Source: Fictibacillus phosphorivorans
GTDB lineage: Bacteria; Bacillota; Bacilli; Bacillales; Fictibacillaceae
DNA: 64,000 nucleotides
Direction of reading: 5' to 3'
NCBI RefSeq assembly: GCF_023715845.1
Contig: NZ_JAMBOR010000004.1
Span: 62,001 to 126,000 of the forward strand
Both the position numbers and the translations under genes were made by a program. Under the pieces are notes generated by a model. That model ran no database searches. It was not told the origin of the DNA and worked only from the letters and a program-made list of their open reading frames with translations. Below, one piece after another: positions 56,066 to 64,000 of the stretch (position 1 is its first letter; each line of letters begins with the position of its first letter).

Positions 56066-57208
56066 TTACCTCATTACCTTTTTAATATTTGAAATCTCTT
56101 CTTCTAATACGTTTAGCGTTGTTTTGGCCTCATCTACTGTGTTGTCATACGATGTACTAATCCGTATAGCTGTAGAGGCACGTTTTTCTCCATGGCCCAT
56201 CTCCAGCAGTACCCTGCTAGCTCCTCCTTGTTTAGAAGAACATGCCGATCGTGTAGAAACGTATATATCTCTTTTATCCAGCGAGTGTATAAGTACTTCT
56301 GGCTTAATGCCTTCAACGGAAAAATTAATTATATGAGGAGCTGAATGTTTCTCTGGTGTATTGAGTGTTACACCCTCTATTTTTTTCAAGCCTTCAAAAA
56401 ATGTTTGCTTTACTTCTAATAACTTTTCTTTTTTTGTGCGCATCGCATCCATCGTTAAACGTAAAGCTTTTGCCATTGAAGCAATTCCAGCTACGTTCTC
56501 CGTTCCAGCGCGCTTCCGATGTTCTTGTTCCCCGCCAGTAAATAGTGCAGACAGTGTTACACCATTTTTTACATATAGCAAACCGGTTCCTTTCAAACCG
56601 TGTACCTTATGTGCAGAGATGGTACAAAGGTCGATTCCCCATTCTTTCAACGGAAGTGGTACCTTCGCAATTCCTTGCACATTATCGACATGAAAAAAAA
56701 TCTTTTTATGTTCCTTTACTACTTCACCAATTTCTTTTATGGGCTGAATCGTTCCAGTCTCATTATTGACATGAAGCATCGAAACCAATATCGTTTCTGG
56801 GCGTATTGCCTTTTTTAAGTCTTCTATTGAAACCAAACCTGCTTCATCTACTGGCAAATAGGTTATGTCGAAGCCTTGTGTTTCTAAGTATTGAAAAGAT
56901 TCATAAGAGGATGGATGTTCTACTGCTGTAGTAATGACATGTTTTCCACGGTTTTGATGCTGAAAAGCTATCCCTTTTATCGCAATATTGTTTCCTTCCG
57001 TACCACCTGAGGTGAAAACAATTTCAGAGGGATCTACATCTAATAAACCAGCGATAGATTTTCTCGCAGCTGTAAGCAGATTCTCCGCTTCTCCTCCTTT
57101 TGAATGAAGAGAAGATGGATTAGCAAAATATTTTTGGGAAACCGTAATAAACGTATCAAGCACTTCCTTATATGGCTTTGTTGTAGCACTATTATCAAAA
57201 TAAATCAT
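56066..57208 (-). CDS. nifZ: ThiI-partner cysteine desulfurase (NifS/IscS family)
   Basis: Removes sulfur from cysteine and hands it on as a persulfide. The 380-aa PLP protein has EHPS (H98), the Schiff-base K201 in SAHKVHG, and catalytic C323 in the loop STRSACSSKQGG. It is separate from the Suf and Isc desulfurases and, as in B. subtilis YtbJ/NifZ, is paired with thiI five bases downstream. That pairing shows that its main job is tRNA 4-thiouridine. Confidence 0.94.
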   Translation of the reverse strand: MIYFDNSATTKPYKEVLDTFITVSQKYFANPSSLHSKGGEAENLLTAARKSIAGLLDVDPSEIVFTSGGTEGNNIAIKGIAFQHQNRGKHVITTAVEHPSSYESFQYLETQGFDITYLPVDEAGLVSIEDLKKAIRPETILVSMLHVNNETGTIQPIKEIGEVVKEHKKIFFHVDNVQGIAKVPLPLKEWGIDLCTISAHKVHGLKGTGLLYVKNGVTLSALFTGGEQEHRKRAGTENVAGIASMAKALRLTMDAMRTKKEKLLEVKQTFFEGLKKIEGVTLNTPEKHSAPHIINFSVEGIKPEVLIHSLDKRDIYVSTRSACSSKQGGASRVLLEMGHGEKRASTAIRISTSYDNTVDEAKTTLNVLEEEISNIKKVMR

Positions 57209-57342
57209 TGTTCCAATCCTCCAATAAAAAACATACCGTCCCTAAATCATTACAATATCATAACATAATTCAAATTCCGTGGCATCTATACAAGTCTAAT
57301 CAATAGTCTTTGCAAGAAGGTAAAATTCACTCTTTACCCACA

Positions 57343-57376
57343 GTAAAAAAACTGCAGGAAAATGATCCTGACAGTT
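57343..57376 (-). terminator. rho-independent terminator of ezrA
   Basis: AACTGTCAGGA pairs with TCCTGCAGTT (one mismatch) and seven T follow on the minus strand. Confidence 0.82.
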
Positions 57377-57377
57377 C

Positions 57378-59069
57378 TTATACATGAGATTTCATATTGA
57401 TTTCCATTTCTTTTAGTATACCCGGCTGAACACTTTCGATCGCAGAAGCAGCAATCTGAAGTGCGTCATCATACTGATAATTTCTGAATGCAATTTCAGC
57501 CTCAATCAGTCTGATCGAAACGGATTGATAGGAACTTCTAAATCGGTTTCCATATTGAATCAGCTTTTCTGCAAGAAAGGCATTCTCGATCATTTGAGAG
57601 GTTTCTTCATATCCTTCGTTTACAGCCTCATGAGCCTTATTAAGTACATAAGAGACATCCGACATTTCTAAAGGTTTTTCATCTAACTTTTTCGAGACTT
57701 CGATGATGTATTCTTCTGCTTTTCCAATCGTAATTAAATAATGTTCTGGAAGACCAGGAAGATTGCTTTTTTGAACCATTCTTCTTGCTTCTAAAAGCTT
57801 TCTTCTTAATTCTTTCAGGCTCTGCTTTGTCTCTAATTCATCTTTTCTAAGATTATGAAGCATCTCTTCATACACTTTTTGAGAACGTTGCAGTTCTTCC
57901 ATTTGTTTGCGCATCTCTTCCATCATTTCACGTATAACTGAAAATGACTCTCTTTTCTCATCTATGGATTCTTCAATAATCATGAATCGACTATGCAGCT
58001 TGTGGAAAAGCTTTTCAATTTTCTTTTGCATGTCCGCTTCATTCTGTTCGATCAAGTATGTGGAGGACACAATTTCTGTTTCCGCTTTAAGATTTTGAAT
58101 GCGTTCCTCCAGGTCTTGTATATTATTCGAAAATACCTCTAGTTCTTTCAAAACAAACTGTTTTGAATGTACTTCATTTTCAAGCATTTCATATAGCTGA
58201 TCCATTTTGTGTGTCAGCTCATCCATATCCTTTTGAGCAGACTCGAGCTCCAATTCAAACACTTTATTCAGAGCCGTTTCATTTAATTCTTTTAAAGAGG
58301 CAATCTCTTTTTCAATCCCTATGTGATGCAGTACATACCCTTGTTGTTCCATTTCAACAAAACCTGCACTAAGTTCTTTTAAAGATACGGGGATATCTGA
58401 TTGCAAAGCAACAAGTAACTCTGGCACCCCTTGCATCTTGGTCTTGCACTCCGAAATTCGGTTTAAACTTTCAACAAGTTTTTGTCTCGCTTCAAGATGA
58501 CTGCCTTGTACAGTAAGTGATTCAAACTGTTCAAACAATGATTTGATTTCATCTAGTTCTTTATCAAAATACGTGGCAGTTTGTCCAAGCGAACGAATAT
58601 GTGTTAAATAGTACTTTTTTGTTTCCTGAAGTTTTTCTTTTGCTTCAACGATTTCTTCCCTGTTTAGTTCTTCACTCGTTACCAATTCATTGATTTCAGA
58701 AGTTATTTCTTTCATTCTGTTATCCATGCTGTCAAGTAGGTTATTTACTTTGGTCAAAATGGTGCGAGCTTTCTTAAAACGGTATTTGTCCGTATACTCT
58801 TCTGCATCAAAAAGATCTTCTTCGAGATTTGGAAGGTGTGTCGTAACCATCTCATCCCATTCCTGACGCCACATTTCAAATTTTTCTTCCGTTTCTCCAA
58901 TCATCGCCAGTCCCTTTACTTTTGAAATCTCTTCCGTTAAAGGACGGTTCATAATTTGCATTTTCCATGCTTCCAAGCGGTCGATTTCTTTATATATTCT
59001 TCGGCGTGACATGGTACCATAAAGGATTAATGCTAGGAATGTTACTATGGCAATGACTATGTATATCAT
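57378..59069 (-). CDS. ezrA: septation ring formation regulator EzrA
   Basis: A negative regulator of FtsZ ring formation that keeps Z rings from forming at the cell poles. The 563-aa protein (B. subtilis 562) has one N-terminal membrane helix (2-20, IYIVIAIVTFLALILYG) and then a long spectrin-like set of coiled coils to the end, such as LKELNETALNKVFELELESAQ. The ATG at 59069 follows AAGGGG at spacing 8; a GTG at 59078 is too close to the same site. Confidence 0.95.
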   Translation of the reverse strand: MIYIVIAIVTFLALILYGTMSRRRIYKEIDRLEAWKMQIMNRPLTEEISKVKGLAMIGETEEKFEMWRQEWDEMVTTHLPNLEEDLFDAEEYTDKYRFKKARTILTKVNNLLDSMDNRMKEITSEINELVTSEELNREEIVEAKEKLQETKKYYLTHIRSLGQTATYFDKELDEIKSLFEQFESLTVQGSHLEARQKLVESLNRISECKTKMQGVPELLVALQSDIPVSLKELSAGFVEMEQQGYVLHHIGIEKEIASLKELNETALNKVFELELESAQKDMDELTHKMDQLYEMLENEVHSKQFVLKELEVFSNNIQDLEERIQNLKAETEIVSSTYLIEQNEADMQKKIEKLFHKLHSRFMIIEESIDEKRESFSVIREMMEEMRKQMEELQRSQKVYEEMLHNLRKDELETKQSLKELRRKLLEARRMVQKSNLPGLPEHYLITIGKAEEYIIEVSKKLDEKPLEMSDVSYVLNKAHEAVNEGYEETSQMIENAFLAEKLIQYGNRFRSSYQSVSIRLIEAEIAFRNYQYDDALQIAASAIESVQPGILKEMEINMKSHV

Positions 59070-59283
59070 TGGAGGCACCCCTTCTACTGTTCTATTTCTT
59101 ACATTCTCGGTATTATGTATTAATAATTTCTTTTTTCATAAGAATCGTTTTTCTATTTATAAAATTGAAGTTTAATGCTTTTATGATAACATGTAAACAC
59201 ACATTTGACGTAAAAAAAATTGCATAATCTGATAATTTTTTTCCAAATAAATGAATATATTGTCGAAAGGAGGAGGAAAAAGA

Positions 59284-60117
59284 TTGTATTATGATGGACA
59301 CGTTCATACGCCATTTTGTCCGCATGGATCTGATGACTCATTCGAAAAATATATTGAAAGAGCAATTGCTCTTGGAATAAAAGGTCTTTCCTTTACAGAA
59401 CATGCCCCGTTGCCTAAAAACTTTGAAGATCCTGCTCCTGCTAAAGATAGCTCCATGCAGTATGCAGATCTGAATTCCTATTTCCAAAAGATTCGGGATG
59501 TAAAGAAGACGTATGAAAAATTCATTACGATTCAAACAGGCCTGGAAATTGATTTTATTGAAGGATATGAATGGGAGACGGAACAGTTGCTTCGCGAAGT
59601 AGGACCGGAGCTGGACGATGCGATACTTTCTGTGCACTTTTTAAATATCGAAGGAAAGTATTATTGCATGGATTATGATGAAAATGTTTTTGAAGAGATG
59701 ATCAAAAGATCCGGAACTTTAGCTTCTGTTTATAAACAGTATTTCACTGCCGTTGAAAAATCGATTGATTATCCGTTTATAAACGTTCAGCCGCTACGAA
59801 TCGGTCATATTACGCTAGCGAAAAAGTTTCAGAAGCTTTTCTCTGCAGATTTTAGTATCGAAGAGGATATAGATCATATTCTTCATAAGATTTCACAACG
59901 TGGAATGTCTTTAGACTATAACAGCGCCGGAGTGGTTAAACCTTATTGTGGTGAGCCCTATCCTCCAAGCTGGATTATTAAAGAAGCACAAAAAAGAAAA
60001 ATCCCTCTCGTTTACGGGTCGGATGCCCATAGCGCTAAGGGACTCGGTCAAGGATTTGAACAGATTGAACCATATGCAAAATTAACTTCCCCACTTCTCT
60101 TGGATGGTGCCAAATAA
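59284..60117 (+). CDS. hisJ: histidinol-phosphatase, PHP type
   Basis: Dephosphorylates histidinol phosphate in histidine synthesis. The 277-aa PHP-domain protein has metal-binding DGHVHTPFCPHG (4-15), the GLSFTEHAPLP block, TGLEIDF, and YGSDAHSAKGLG near the C-terminus. The most likely start is TTG at 59284 (LYYDGHVHT), with GGAGG and 6-7 bases spacing; the ATG at 59251 has no such site. Its 3' end overlaps the convergent refZ by 36 bases. No other his gene is nearby. Confidence 0.92.
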   Translation: MYYDGHVHTPFCPHGSDDSFEKYIERAIALGIKGLSFTEHAPLPKNFEDPAPAKDSSMQYADLNSYFQKIRDVKKTYEKFITIQTGLEIDFIEGYEWETEQLLREVGPELDDAILSVHFLNIEGKYYCMDYDENVFEEMIKRSGTLASVYKQYFTAVEKSIDYPFINVQPLRIGHITLAKKFQKLFSADFSIEEDIDHILHKISQRGMSLDYNSAGVVKPYCGEPYPPSWIIKEAQKRKIPLVYGSDAHSAKGLGQGFEQIEPYAKLTSPLLLDGAK

Positions 60118-60768
60118 GGGTGCTTGAACAGCAGAAAACAGGGGTTTCTTTCTTTCGTTTTGACAAACGCATTTATCAAACCAACTAATCATCCACTTTT
60201 TATACGGTTTAATAAAGGTCTCTGTTTCTGCCGAAATTTGATAAACTTCAGCTAAATACAAAGGATGTAAGAAAGGGAGCATCATCATATCTTTAAATTG
60301 AATCGTTAACAAATCTACGGGCTGTCTCCGGAACTCTTTTTTCTTCATACCTTTCTCAAACATCGTTTGCAAGAAATACTTTTCTTTTAAAAGGTATGTC
60401 GACATGAGCTCTCGAACCAGTGTGGAATCGAGCGTCATTTCCCGATAAACAAAACGGGCAAGTGGGAGATTCTTTTGCTGGTAAATCAATAGTGTCTCAA
60501 CAAGTTCAATAAAACTGCCTTTAACCGATGAAGCGCTCGAAGTATGATAGACGATCTCAATTCTTCTGATATATCCTTCAAAAAATGAAGTAATCAGTTC
60601 TTCAAGCAATCCTTTTTTGCCGCCGAAGTGGTAGGAGATAAGCGCCAGGTTCACCCCTGCCTTTTTTGCGATCTGTCTTACTGTTGTTCCTTTAAATCCT
60701 TGGCTTGTAAAAAGATAAATGGCAGCTTCAGCAATTTTAAGCTTCGTTTCTGCTGGATCCCTCTTCAT
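60082..60768 (-). CDS. refZ: TetR family DNA-binding regulator RefZ (YttP)
   Basis: RefZ regulates FtsZ assembly near the poles at the onset of sporulation. The N-terminal TetR helix-turn-helix is at about 5-55 (AAIYLFTSQGFKGTTVRQIAKKAGVNLALISYHFGGKKGLL in parts); the C-terminal ligand/dimer domain follows. The 228-aa size is a little larger than the 207 aa of B. subtilis, mainly through a C-terminal extension (CVCQNERKKPLF...) that lies in the overlap with hisJ. ATG 60768 follows GGAAGG at spacing 8. The location between hisJ and ytsP matches B. subtilis. Confidence 0.85.
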   Translation of the reverse strand: MKRDPAETKLKIAEAAIYLFTSQGFKGTTVRQIAKKAGVNLALISYHFGGKKGLLEELITSFFEGYIRRIEIVYHTSSASSVKGSFIELVETLLIYQQKNLPLARFVYREMTLDSTLVRELMSTYLLKEKYFLQTMFEKGMKKKEFRRQPVDLLTIQFKDMMMLPFLHPLYLAEVYQISAETETFIKPYKKWMISWFDKCVCQNERKKPLFSAVQAPLFGTIQEKWGS

Positions 60769-60919
60769 TTTTTTCACCTTCCTTCCATATAGTATAAAAT
60801 TCTTGGATGGAAGACATAAACCTTTAATAATCGCTCGACAAATAAGGGCTTTAGGGTGTATAGTTCAACATAATTTGATAGGATAGAGTAAACAATTTAT
60901 CAGGTTTGGAGGAATCGTG

Positions 60920-61405
60920 ATGTTTTCCGTTCAACAATATAGTACAGACAGAAATAAAGCATATGACCTTTTATGCAAACAGTTATCTGCTCTTCTTGAA
61001 GGTGAAACAAATGCAACAGCAAATTTAGCTAATGCATCCGCTTTATTGAATCAATTCTTAGATCGAGTAAACTGGGTTGGTTTCTACACGTTCGAAGAAG
61101 AATCGGATCAGCTTGTTTTAGGACCTTTTCAAGGGCTTCCGGCTTGTGTAAGGATCCCTTTAGGAAGAGGAGTCTGCGGTACTTCTGCCCATAACCAAGA
61201 AACACTTGTCGTTAAAGATGTACACGAATTCCCTGGACACATCGCATGTGATGCGGCTTCTCAATCTGAAATTGTCGTTCCCCTTGTGAAAAACGGGAAA
61301 CTTTTAGGCGTTTTAGATATCGACAGTCCTGAAAAAAATAGATTCGATGAAGTGGATCGAGAGAATTTAGAGAAATTCTCAAACATTCTGCTTCAATATC
61401 TTTAA
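60920..61405 (+). CDS. ytsP: free methionine-(R)-sulfoxide reductase (GAF domain, YtsP)
   Basis: Repairs oxidised free methionine. The 161-aa GAF protein has the three conserved cysteines C76, C86 (LGRGVCGTSAH) and C110 (GHIACDAASQSEI) with spacings of 10 and 24, exactly those of the characterised fRMsr of E. coli (C84, C94, C118). The ATG at 60920 has GGAGG at spacing 7; a GTG just before it is in frame but closer. It is convergent with the methionine gamma-lyase gene, giving two methionine-linked genes side by side. Confidence 0.93.
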   Translation: MFSVQQYSTDRNKAYDLLCKQLSALLEGETNATANLANASALLNQFLDRVNWVGFYTFEEESDQLVLGPFQGLPACVRIPLGRGVCGTSAHNQETLVVKDVHEFPGHIACDAASQSEIVVPLVKNGKLLGVLDIDSPEKNRFDEVDRENLEKFSNILLQYL

Positions 61406-61416
61406 ACAAGAAAAGG

Positions 61417-61442
61417 AAGGGGCAGACTGATGTCTGCCCCTT
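61417..61442. terminator. bidirectional terminator between ytsP and mgl
   Basis: AAGGGGCAGAC pairs with GTCTGCCCCTT (11 bp, 4-base loop) between two convergent genes. Confidence 0.88.
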
Positions 61443-61443
61443 C

Positions 61444-62622
61444 TTATAGGCTATCTAATGCCTTTTTCAGGTCTCCCCAGATATCTTCCCACGCTTCTAA
61501 TCCAACGGATAAGCGAAGAAGTTGATCGGTAATCCCCATTTGCATTCTATTCTCTTCAGGTACTACTGCATGTGTCATGGTTGCTGGGTGTTGAATCAAT
61601 GTTTCTGCATCACCAAGGCTAACAGCGATTTTTATTAACTTTAAGGCATTCATAAAAGATTGTGCAGCAGCTTTATCGCCCTTAATCTCAAAGCTGATCA
61701 GACCGCCTGTATCTTTCATCTGTCTATTCGCGAGTTCGTACTGAGCAAAATCAGGATCACCAGGGAAAAGAATTTTCTCAACAGCCGGATGCTCCTTAAT
61801 CAATTCAGCAAGTTTTTTTGCGTTGTCACAATGACGGTCCATTCGAACAGGCAGCGTTTTTATACCTCGCAATAGTAGCCATGCATCAAAGGGAGACATG
61901 ATACCCCCAATATCTTTTTGCGTGGTCATGGCAAGCTGGCTCATAAGTTCATTTGTTCCTACTGCCAACCCGCCAATAACATCACCATGGCCGCATAAAT
62001 ACTTCGTCGCGCTATGGATGACAACATCACAGCCTAATTCAAGCGGACGCTGTAAATATGGCGAAGAAAATGTATTGTCCACAACAACAGGTATTCTATA
62101 CTCTTTTGCGACCCTAGCCACCATCTCTAAATCCACAAGCTTCATTGTTGGATTGATTGGAGATTCTATATAAATGACAGTTGTATGATCGGTAATAGCT
62201 GCTCGCAAAGAATCTTCGTTTTCCATGGAGTGAAAATCATGAGTGATATGATATTTTTCTTTCATTAACTGCAACAAACCAAACGTGCAGCCATACACGC
62301 CTTCTGAACAAAGGATATGATCACCCGTTCTCGTAAGTCCAAGTAAAATGGCTGAAACAGCAGCCATACCGGATCCAAAAGCAAGGCCTTTCTCCCCTTT
62401 TTCCATGGATGCTATGCGTTCTTCAAGCATCGCGACAGTAGGGTTGCTTAGCCTTGAATAAATGTACCCTTCTTGCTCACCTGCAAAGCGGCTCGCTCCT
62501 GTTTCAGCCGTATCAAAAACAAACGTAGACGTCTGAAATATGGGTGGAGACAAACTTCCGTTGTGTTGCAAAGCATTATAACCTTTATGAATAACTTCCG
62601 TTTCAAAGCGTTTTGTATCCAT
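61444..62622 (-). CDS. mgl: methionine gamma-lyase
   Basis: Breaks methionine into methanethiol, 2-oxobutyrate and ammonia. The 392-aa Cys/Met metabolism PLP enzyme has YIYSRLSNPT, the PLP Lys K207 in SATKYLCGHGD, and YGCTF with Y110 and C112, the Cys being typical of methionine gamma-lyases and absent from cystathionine lyases and synthases. The start ATG 62622 follows AAAAGGAG. A good cre lies at the promoter, so catabolite repression is likely. B. subtilis has no such gene between ytsP and rpsD. Confidence 0.85.
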   Translation of the reverse strand: MDTKRFETEVIHKGYNALQHNGSLSPPIFQTSTFVFDTAETGASRFAGEQEGYIYSRLSNPTVAMLEERIASMEKGEKGLAFGSGMAAVSAILLGLTRTGDHILCSEGVYGCTFGLLQLMKEKYHITHDFHSMENEDSLRAAITDHTTVIYIESPINPTMKLVDLEMVARVAKEYRIPVVVDNTFSSPYLQRPLELGCDVVIHSATKYLCGHGDVIGGLAVGTNELMSQLAMTTQKDIGGIMSPFDAWLLLRGIKTLPVRMDRHCDNAKKLAELIKEHPAVEKILFPGDPDFAQYELANRQMKDTGGLISFEIKGDKAAAQSFMNALKLIKIAVSLGDAETLIQHPATMTHAVVPEENRMQMGITDQLLRLSVGLEAWEDIWGDLKKALDSL

Positions 62623-62652
62623 TTGACTTCTCCTTTTAGGAACGTTTTAAAA

Positions 62653-62703
62653 TGTAAGCGCTTTCTTACTCATTATCATATATGATTTAAGACTTTTTTA
62701 CAA
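62653..62703 (-). promoter_or_regulatory. mgl promoter with cre site
   Basis: On the minus strand TTGTAA (62703-62698), 17 bases, TATGAT (62680-62675) predicts a start near 62668. TGTAAGCGCTTTCT at 62653-62666 (+ strand) matches 13 of 14 cre positions and lies at about +3 to +16, a repressing position. An S-box or T-box leader is absent. Confidence 0.7.
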
Positions 62704-62740
62704 ATTGTCCTCTTTAATTTTTGTGATTATAAAAGCTTGG

Positions 62741-62964
62741 TTGACACAAGGGACAAAAAAAGGATATACTGTTCTTTGTGTAAAATAAGTAGCACTATGC
62801 CCATCAATAGTTATTATTTTGTACCTTGGTTTTATATCAGGGAACACCGTGTAGCTTCATGGCTGCTGGAGTGAAAGTGTTTTTTATACAAAATAAGCTC
62901 TTGAAAAGGTCATAGTCACTGTATTGTTTTAACACAAAACAAACAAGTGAAGGAGGAGTCATTC
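62741..62964 (+). promoter_or_regulatory. rpsD promoter and S4 autoregulatory leader
   Basis: TTGACA (62741-62746), 18 bases, TATACT (62765-62770) is a strong SigA promoter with a start near 62777. The leader of about 187 bases before rpsD fits the S4 leader of Bacillales, in which S4 protein binds a pseudoknotted structure to repress its own translation. Stem elements such as GCTTCATGGCTGC are visible near 62852-62868, but I have not resolved the pseudoknot. Confidence 0.65.
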
Positions 62965-63567
62965 ATGGCTCGTTATACAGGTTCAACATGGAAAGTTTCC
63001 CGTCGTCTTGGAATTTCTCTAAGCGGAACTGGAAAAGAATTATCTAAGCGTCCTTACGCTCCAGGACAACATGGTCCTACTCAACGTAAGAAAATCTCTG
63101 AATATGGTTTACAACTACAAGAGAAGCAAAAGCTTCGTTTTATGTATGGTGTAAATGAGCGTCAATTCCGCCGCATTTTCAATGATGCTGGTAAGATGCC
63201 TGGTATCCATGGTGAGAACTTCATGGCTCTATTAGAAGCTCGTTTAGACAACGTTGTTTACCGCCTTGGTCTTGCTCGCACTCGTCGTGCTGCTCGTCAA
63301 TTAGTAAACCACGGTCACATCACAGTAAACGGAAAGCGTGTTGATATCGCTTCTTACCGTGTATCTGCTGGAGATGTAATCGGTGTTCGTGAAAAGTCAC
63401 GCAACCTTACAGCTATTAAAGAAGCGATCGAAGTAAACAACTTCGTACCTGACTTCTTAACGTTTGACGAAAACAAATTGGAAGGTACTTTCACTCGCTT
63501 ACCAGAGCGTTCTGAACTTCCAGCTGAGATCACAGAACAACTTATCGTTGAATACTACTCTCGTTAA
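62965..63567 (+). CDS. rpsD: 30S ribosomal protein S4
   Basis: Primary 16S rRNA-binding protein and autoregulator. The 200-aa protein (B. subtilis 200) starts [19 protein letters not shown], has no zinc-binding CxxC cluster (so it is the C-minus form), and has the S4 RNA-binding domain at about 90-150 ([24 protein letters not shown]). AAGGAGGAG lies 7-8 bases before the ATG. It is the only strongly codon-biased gene here (many CGT and AAA codons), as expected for a ribosomal protein. Confidence 0.98.
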   Translation: MARYTGSTWKVSRRLGISLSGTGKELSKRPYAPGQHGPTQRKKISEYGLQLQEKQKLRFMYGVNERQFRRIFNDAGKMPGIHGENFMALLEARLDNVVYRLGLARTRRAARQLVNHGHITVNGKRVDIASYRVSAGDVIGVREKSRNLTAIKEAIEVNNFVPDFLTFDENKLEGTFTRLPERSELPAEITEQLIVEYYSR

Positions 63568-63573
63568 GAGATT

Positions 63574-63612
63574 AAAAACCCTGATCCCCTTTATTGGTTT
63601 CAGGGTTTTTCT
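63574..63612 (+). terminator. rho-independent terminator of rpsD
   Basis: AAAAACCCTGA pairs with TCAGGGTTTTT, followed on the + strand by further T. Confidence 0.88.
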
Positions 63613-63636
63613 TTTTTAATGAACAGTTCCTTAATA

Positions 63637-63676
63637 AAAACCCTCTTAACTAACAATCAATAGTTAAGAGGGTTTA
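63637..63676 (-). terminator. rho-independent terminator of the aldo/keto reductase gene
   Basis: AAACCCTCTTAACTA pairs with TAGTTAAGAGGGTTT (15 bp, 8-base loop), and T follows on the minus strand. Confidence 0.88.
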
Positions 63677-63682
63677 ATTTTT

Positions 63683-64000
63683 TCAATCTACGTCTTTTCC
63701 CATGCACTCCTGAAGAATTTCAAACCATTGTTCACGAGTTAGCGTTATATTTGCAGCATTAATCGCTGATTGAATCCGATTCATTTTACCCGAGCCTACG
63801 ATTGGCATTACTCCTGCCGGATGAGCCAAAAGCCATGCATAAGCTACTTCATCAATGGATGCTGTACCTATTTCTCCCGCTACTTTTTCAAGAACGTTTC
63901 TTGCTCTCAAGCTTTTTTCATCTTGTTCTTTAAAGAGCTTACCGCCAGCTAATGGGGACCAAGCCATTGGTTTAATGTATTCTTTTTGGAGATAATGTAT
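63683..64000 (-). CDS. aldo/keto reductase, C-terminal part (cut by window edge)
   Basis: About 105 C-terminal residues are visible; the frame stays open to base 64000. The segment IKPMAWSPLAGGKLF matches the strand-7 region of the TIM barrel, and the NADPH-binding block is MPIVGSGKMNRIQSAINAA. The ending TREQWFEILQECMGKDV resembles E. coli YdhF-type oxidoreductases. Catalytic Asp/Tyr/Lys/His are in the missing part. The substrate is unknown. Confidence 0.82.
   Translation of the reverse strand: MHYLQKEYIKPMAWSPLAGGKLFKEQDEKSLRARNVLEKVAGEIGTASIDEVAYAWLLAHPAGVMPIVGSGKMNRIQSAINAANITLTREQWFEILQECMGKDVD

Noticed and set aside
61444-62622. Cystathionine gamma-synthase or beta-lyase
   Set aside because: YGCTF with Cys112 is characteristic of methionine gamma-lyase; no other met gene and no S-box or T-box leader is beside it.
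62777-62964. T-box or SAM riboswitch ahead of rpsD
   Set aside because: No T-box motif or SAM-I core was seen; the place and length fit the S4 leader.

Overview
The window is a stretch of low-GC Firmicute core chromosome. It belongs to a spore-forming member of the Bacillaceae: gene content and order closely follow the Bacillus subtilis speD-polA-phoPR-mdh-icd-citZ-pyk-pfkA-accDA-dnaE-ytrHI-argGH-ackA-thiI-ezrA-rpsD region, and sporulation genes are present (an alpha/beta SASP, YtrH/YtrI, YtaF, YtvI, YtfJ). The exact genus cannot be fixed from the sequence. Most genes lie on the minus strand. No tRNA, rRNA, CRISPR, prophage or insertion sequence was seen.

Layout. 1-850: start of a ba3-type terminal oxidase operon. 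970-5613: mqnC (futalosine menaquinone branch) next to the replication genes dnaI and dnaB, nrdR and an unknown gene. 5739-7449: speD and gapB, the latter with two CcpN-type operators. 7769-12604: coaE, ytaF, mutM, polA. 12752-13469: a frameshifted membrane-protein gene. 13685-16122: phoPR, with PhoP-like boxes upstream. 16298-20375: a MaoC-like gene and the TCA set mdh, icd, citZ. 20582-22874: membrane genes ytwI, ytvI and fxsA. 23010-25816: pykA and pfkA. 25935-29695: a cluster of malic enzyme, FadR-family regulator, accD and accA. 29811-33194: dnaE. 33356-35868: ytrH, ytrI, a 60-aa orphan, nrnA, ytpI. 35937-36228: a pair of palindromic intergenic repeats. 36242-39867: ytoI, a small membrane gene, ytkL, ald. 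40075-42887: a 53-aa hydrophilic gene, argH, argG. 43102-48807: a small unknown, moaB, an EcsC-like gene, a GNAT, ackA, ytxK, tpx. 48895-54640: ytfJ, ytfI, nadK2, ytcJ, ytcI, sspA. 54849-63567: thiI with its cysteine desulfurase, ezrA, hisJ, refZ, an fRMsr, a methionine gamma-lyase, rpsD. The right edge cuts an aldo/keto reductase.

How the genes work together. The centre of the window is central carbon metabolism: GapB (gluconeogenic), PfkA and Pyk (glycolytic), CitZ/Icd/Mdh (TCA), malic enzyme feeding pyruvate and NADPH next to acetyl-CoA carboxylase, and AckA (overflow). Several carry recognisable control elements: CcpN sites at gapB, cre-like sites at ackA, mgl, citZ and ytpI, and a FadR/PdhR-type operator inside the malic enzyme leader that probably serves the regulator encoded two genes along.

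I see no wholly new system. The items most worth a second look are regulatory: the nested palindrome at malic enzyme, the structured speD leader, exact spacer palindromes in the citZ and pfkA promoters, a Fnr-like class II promoter for the ba3 oxidase, and mqnC itself in a Bacillaceae replication-gene neighbourhood.
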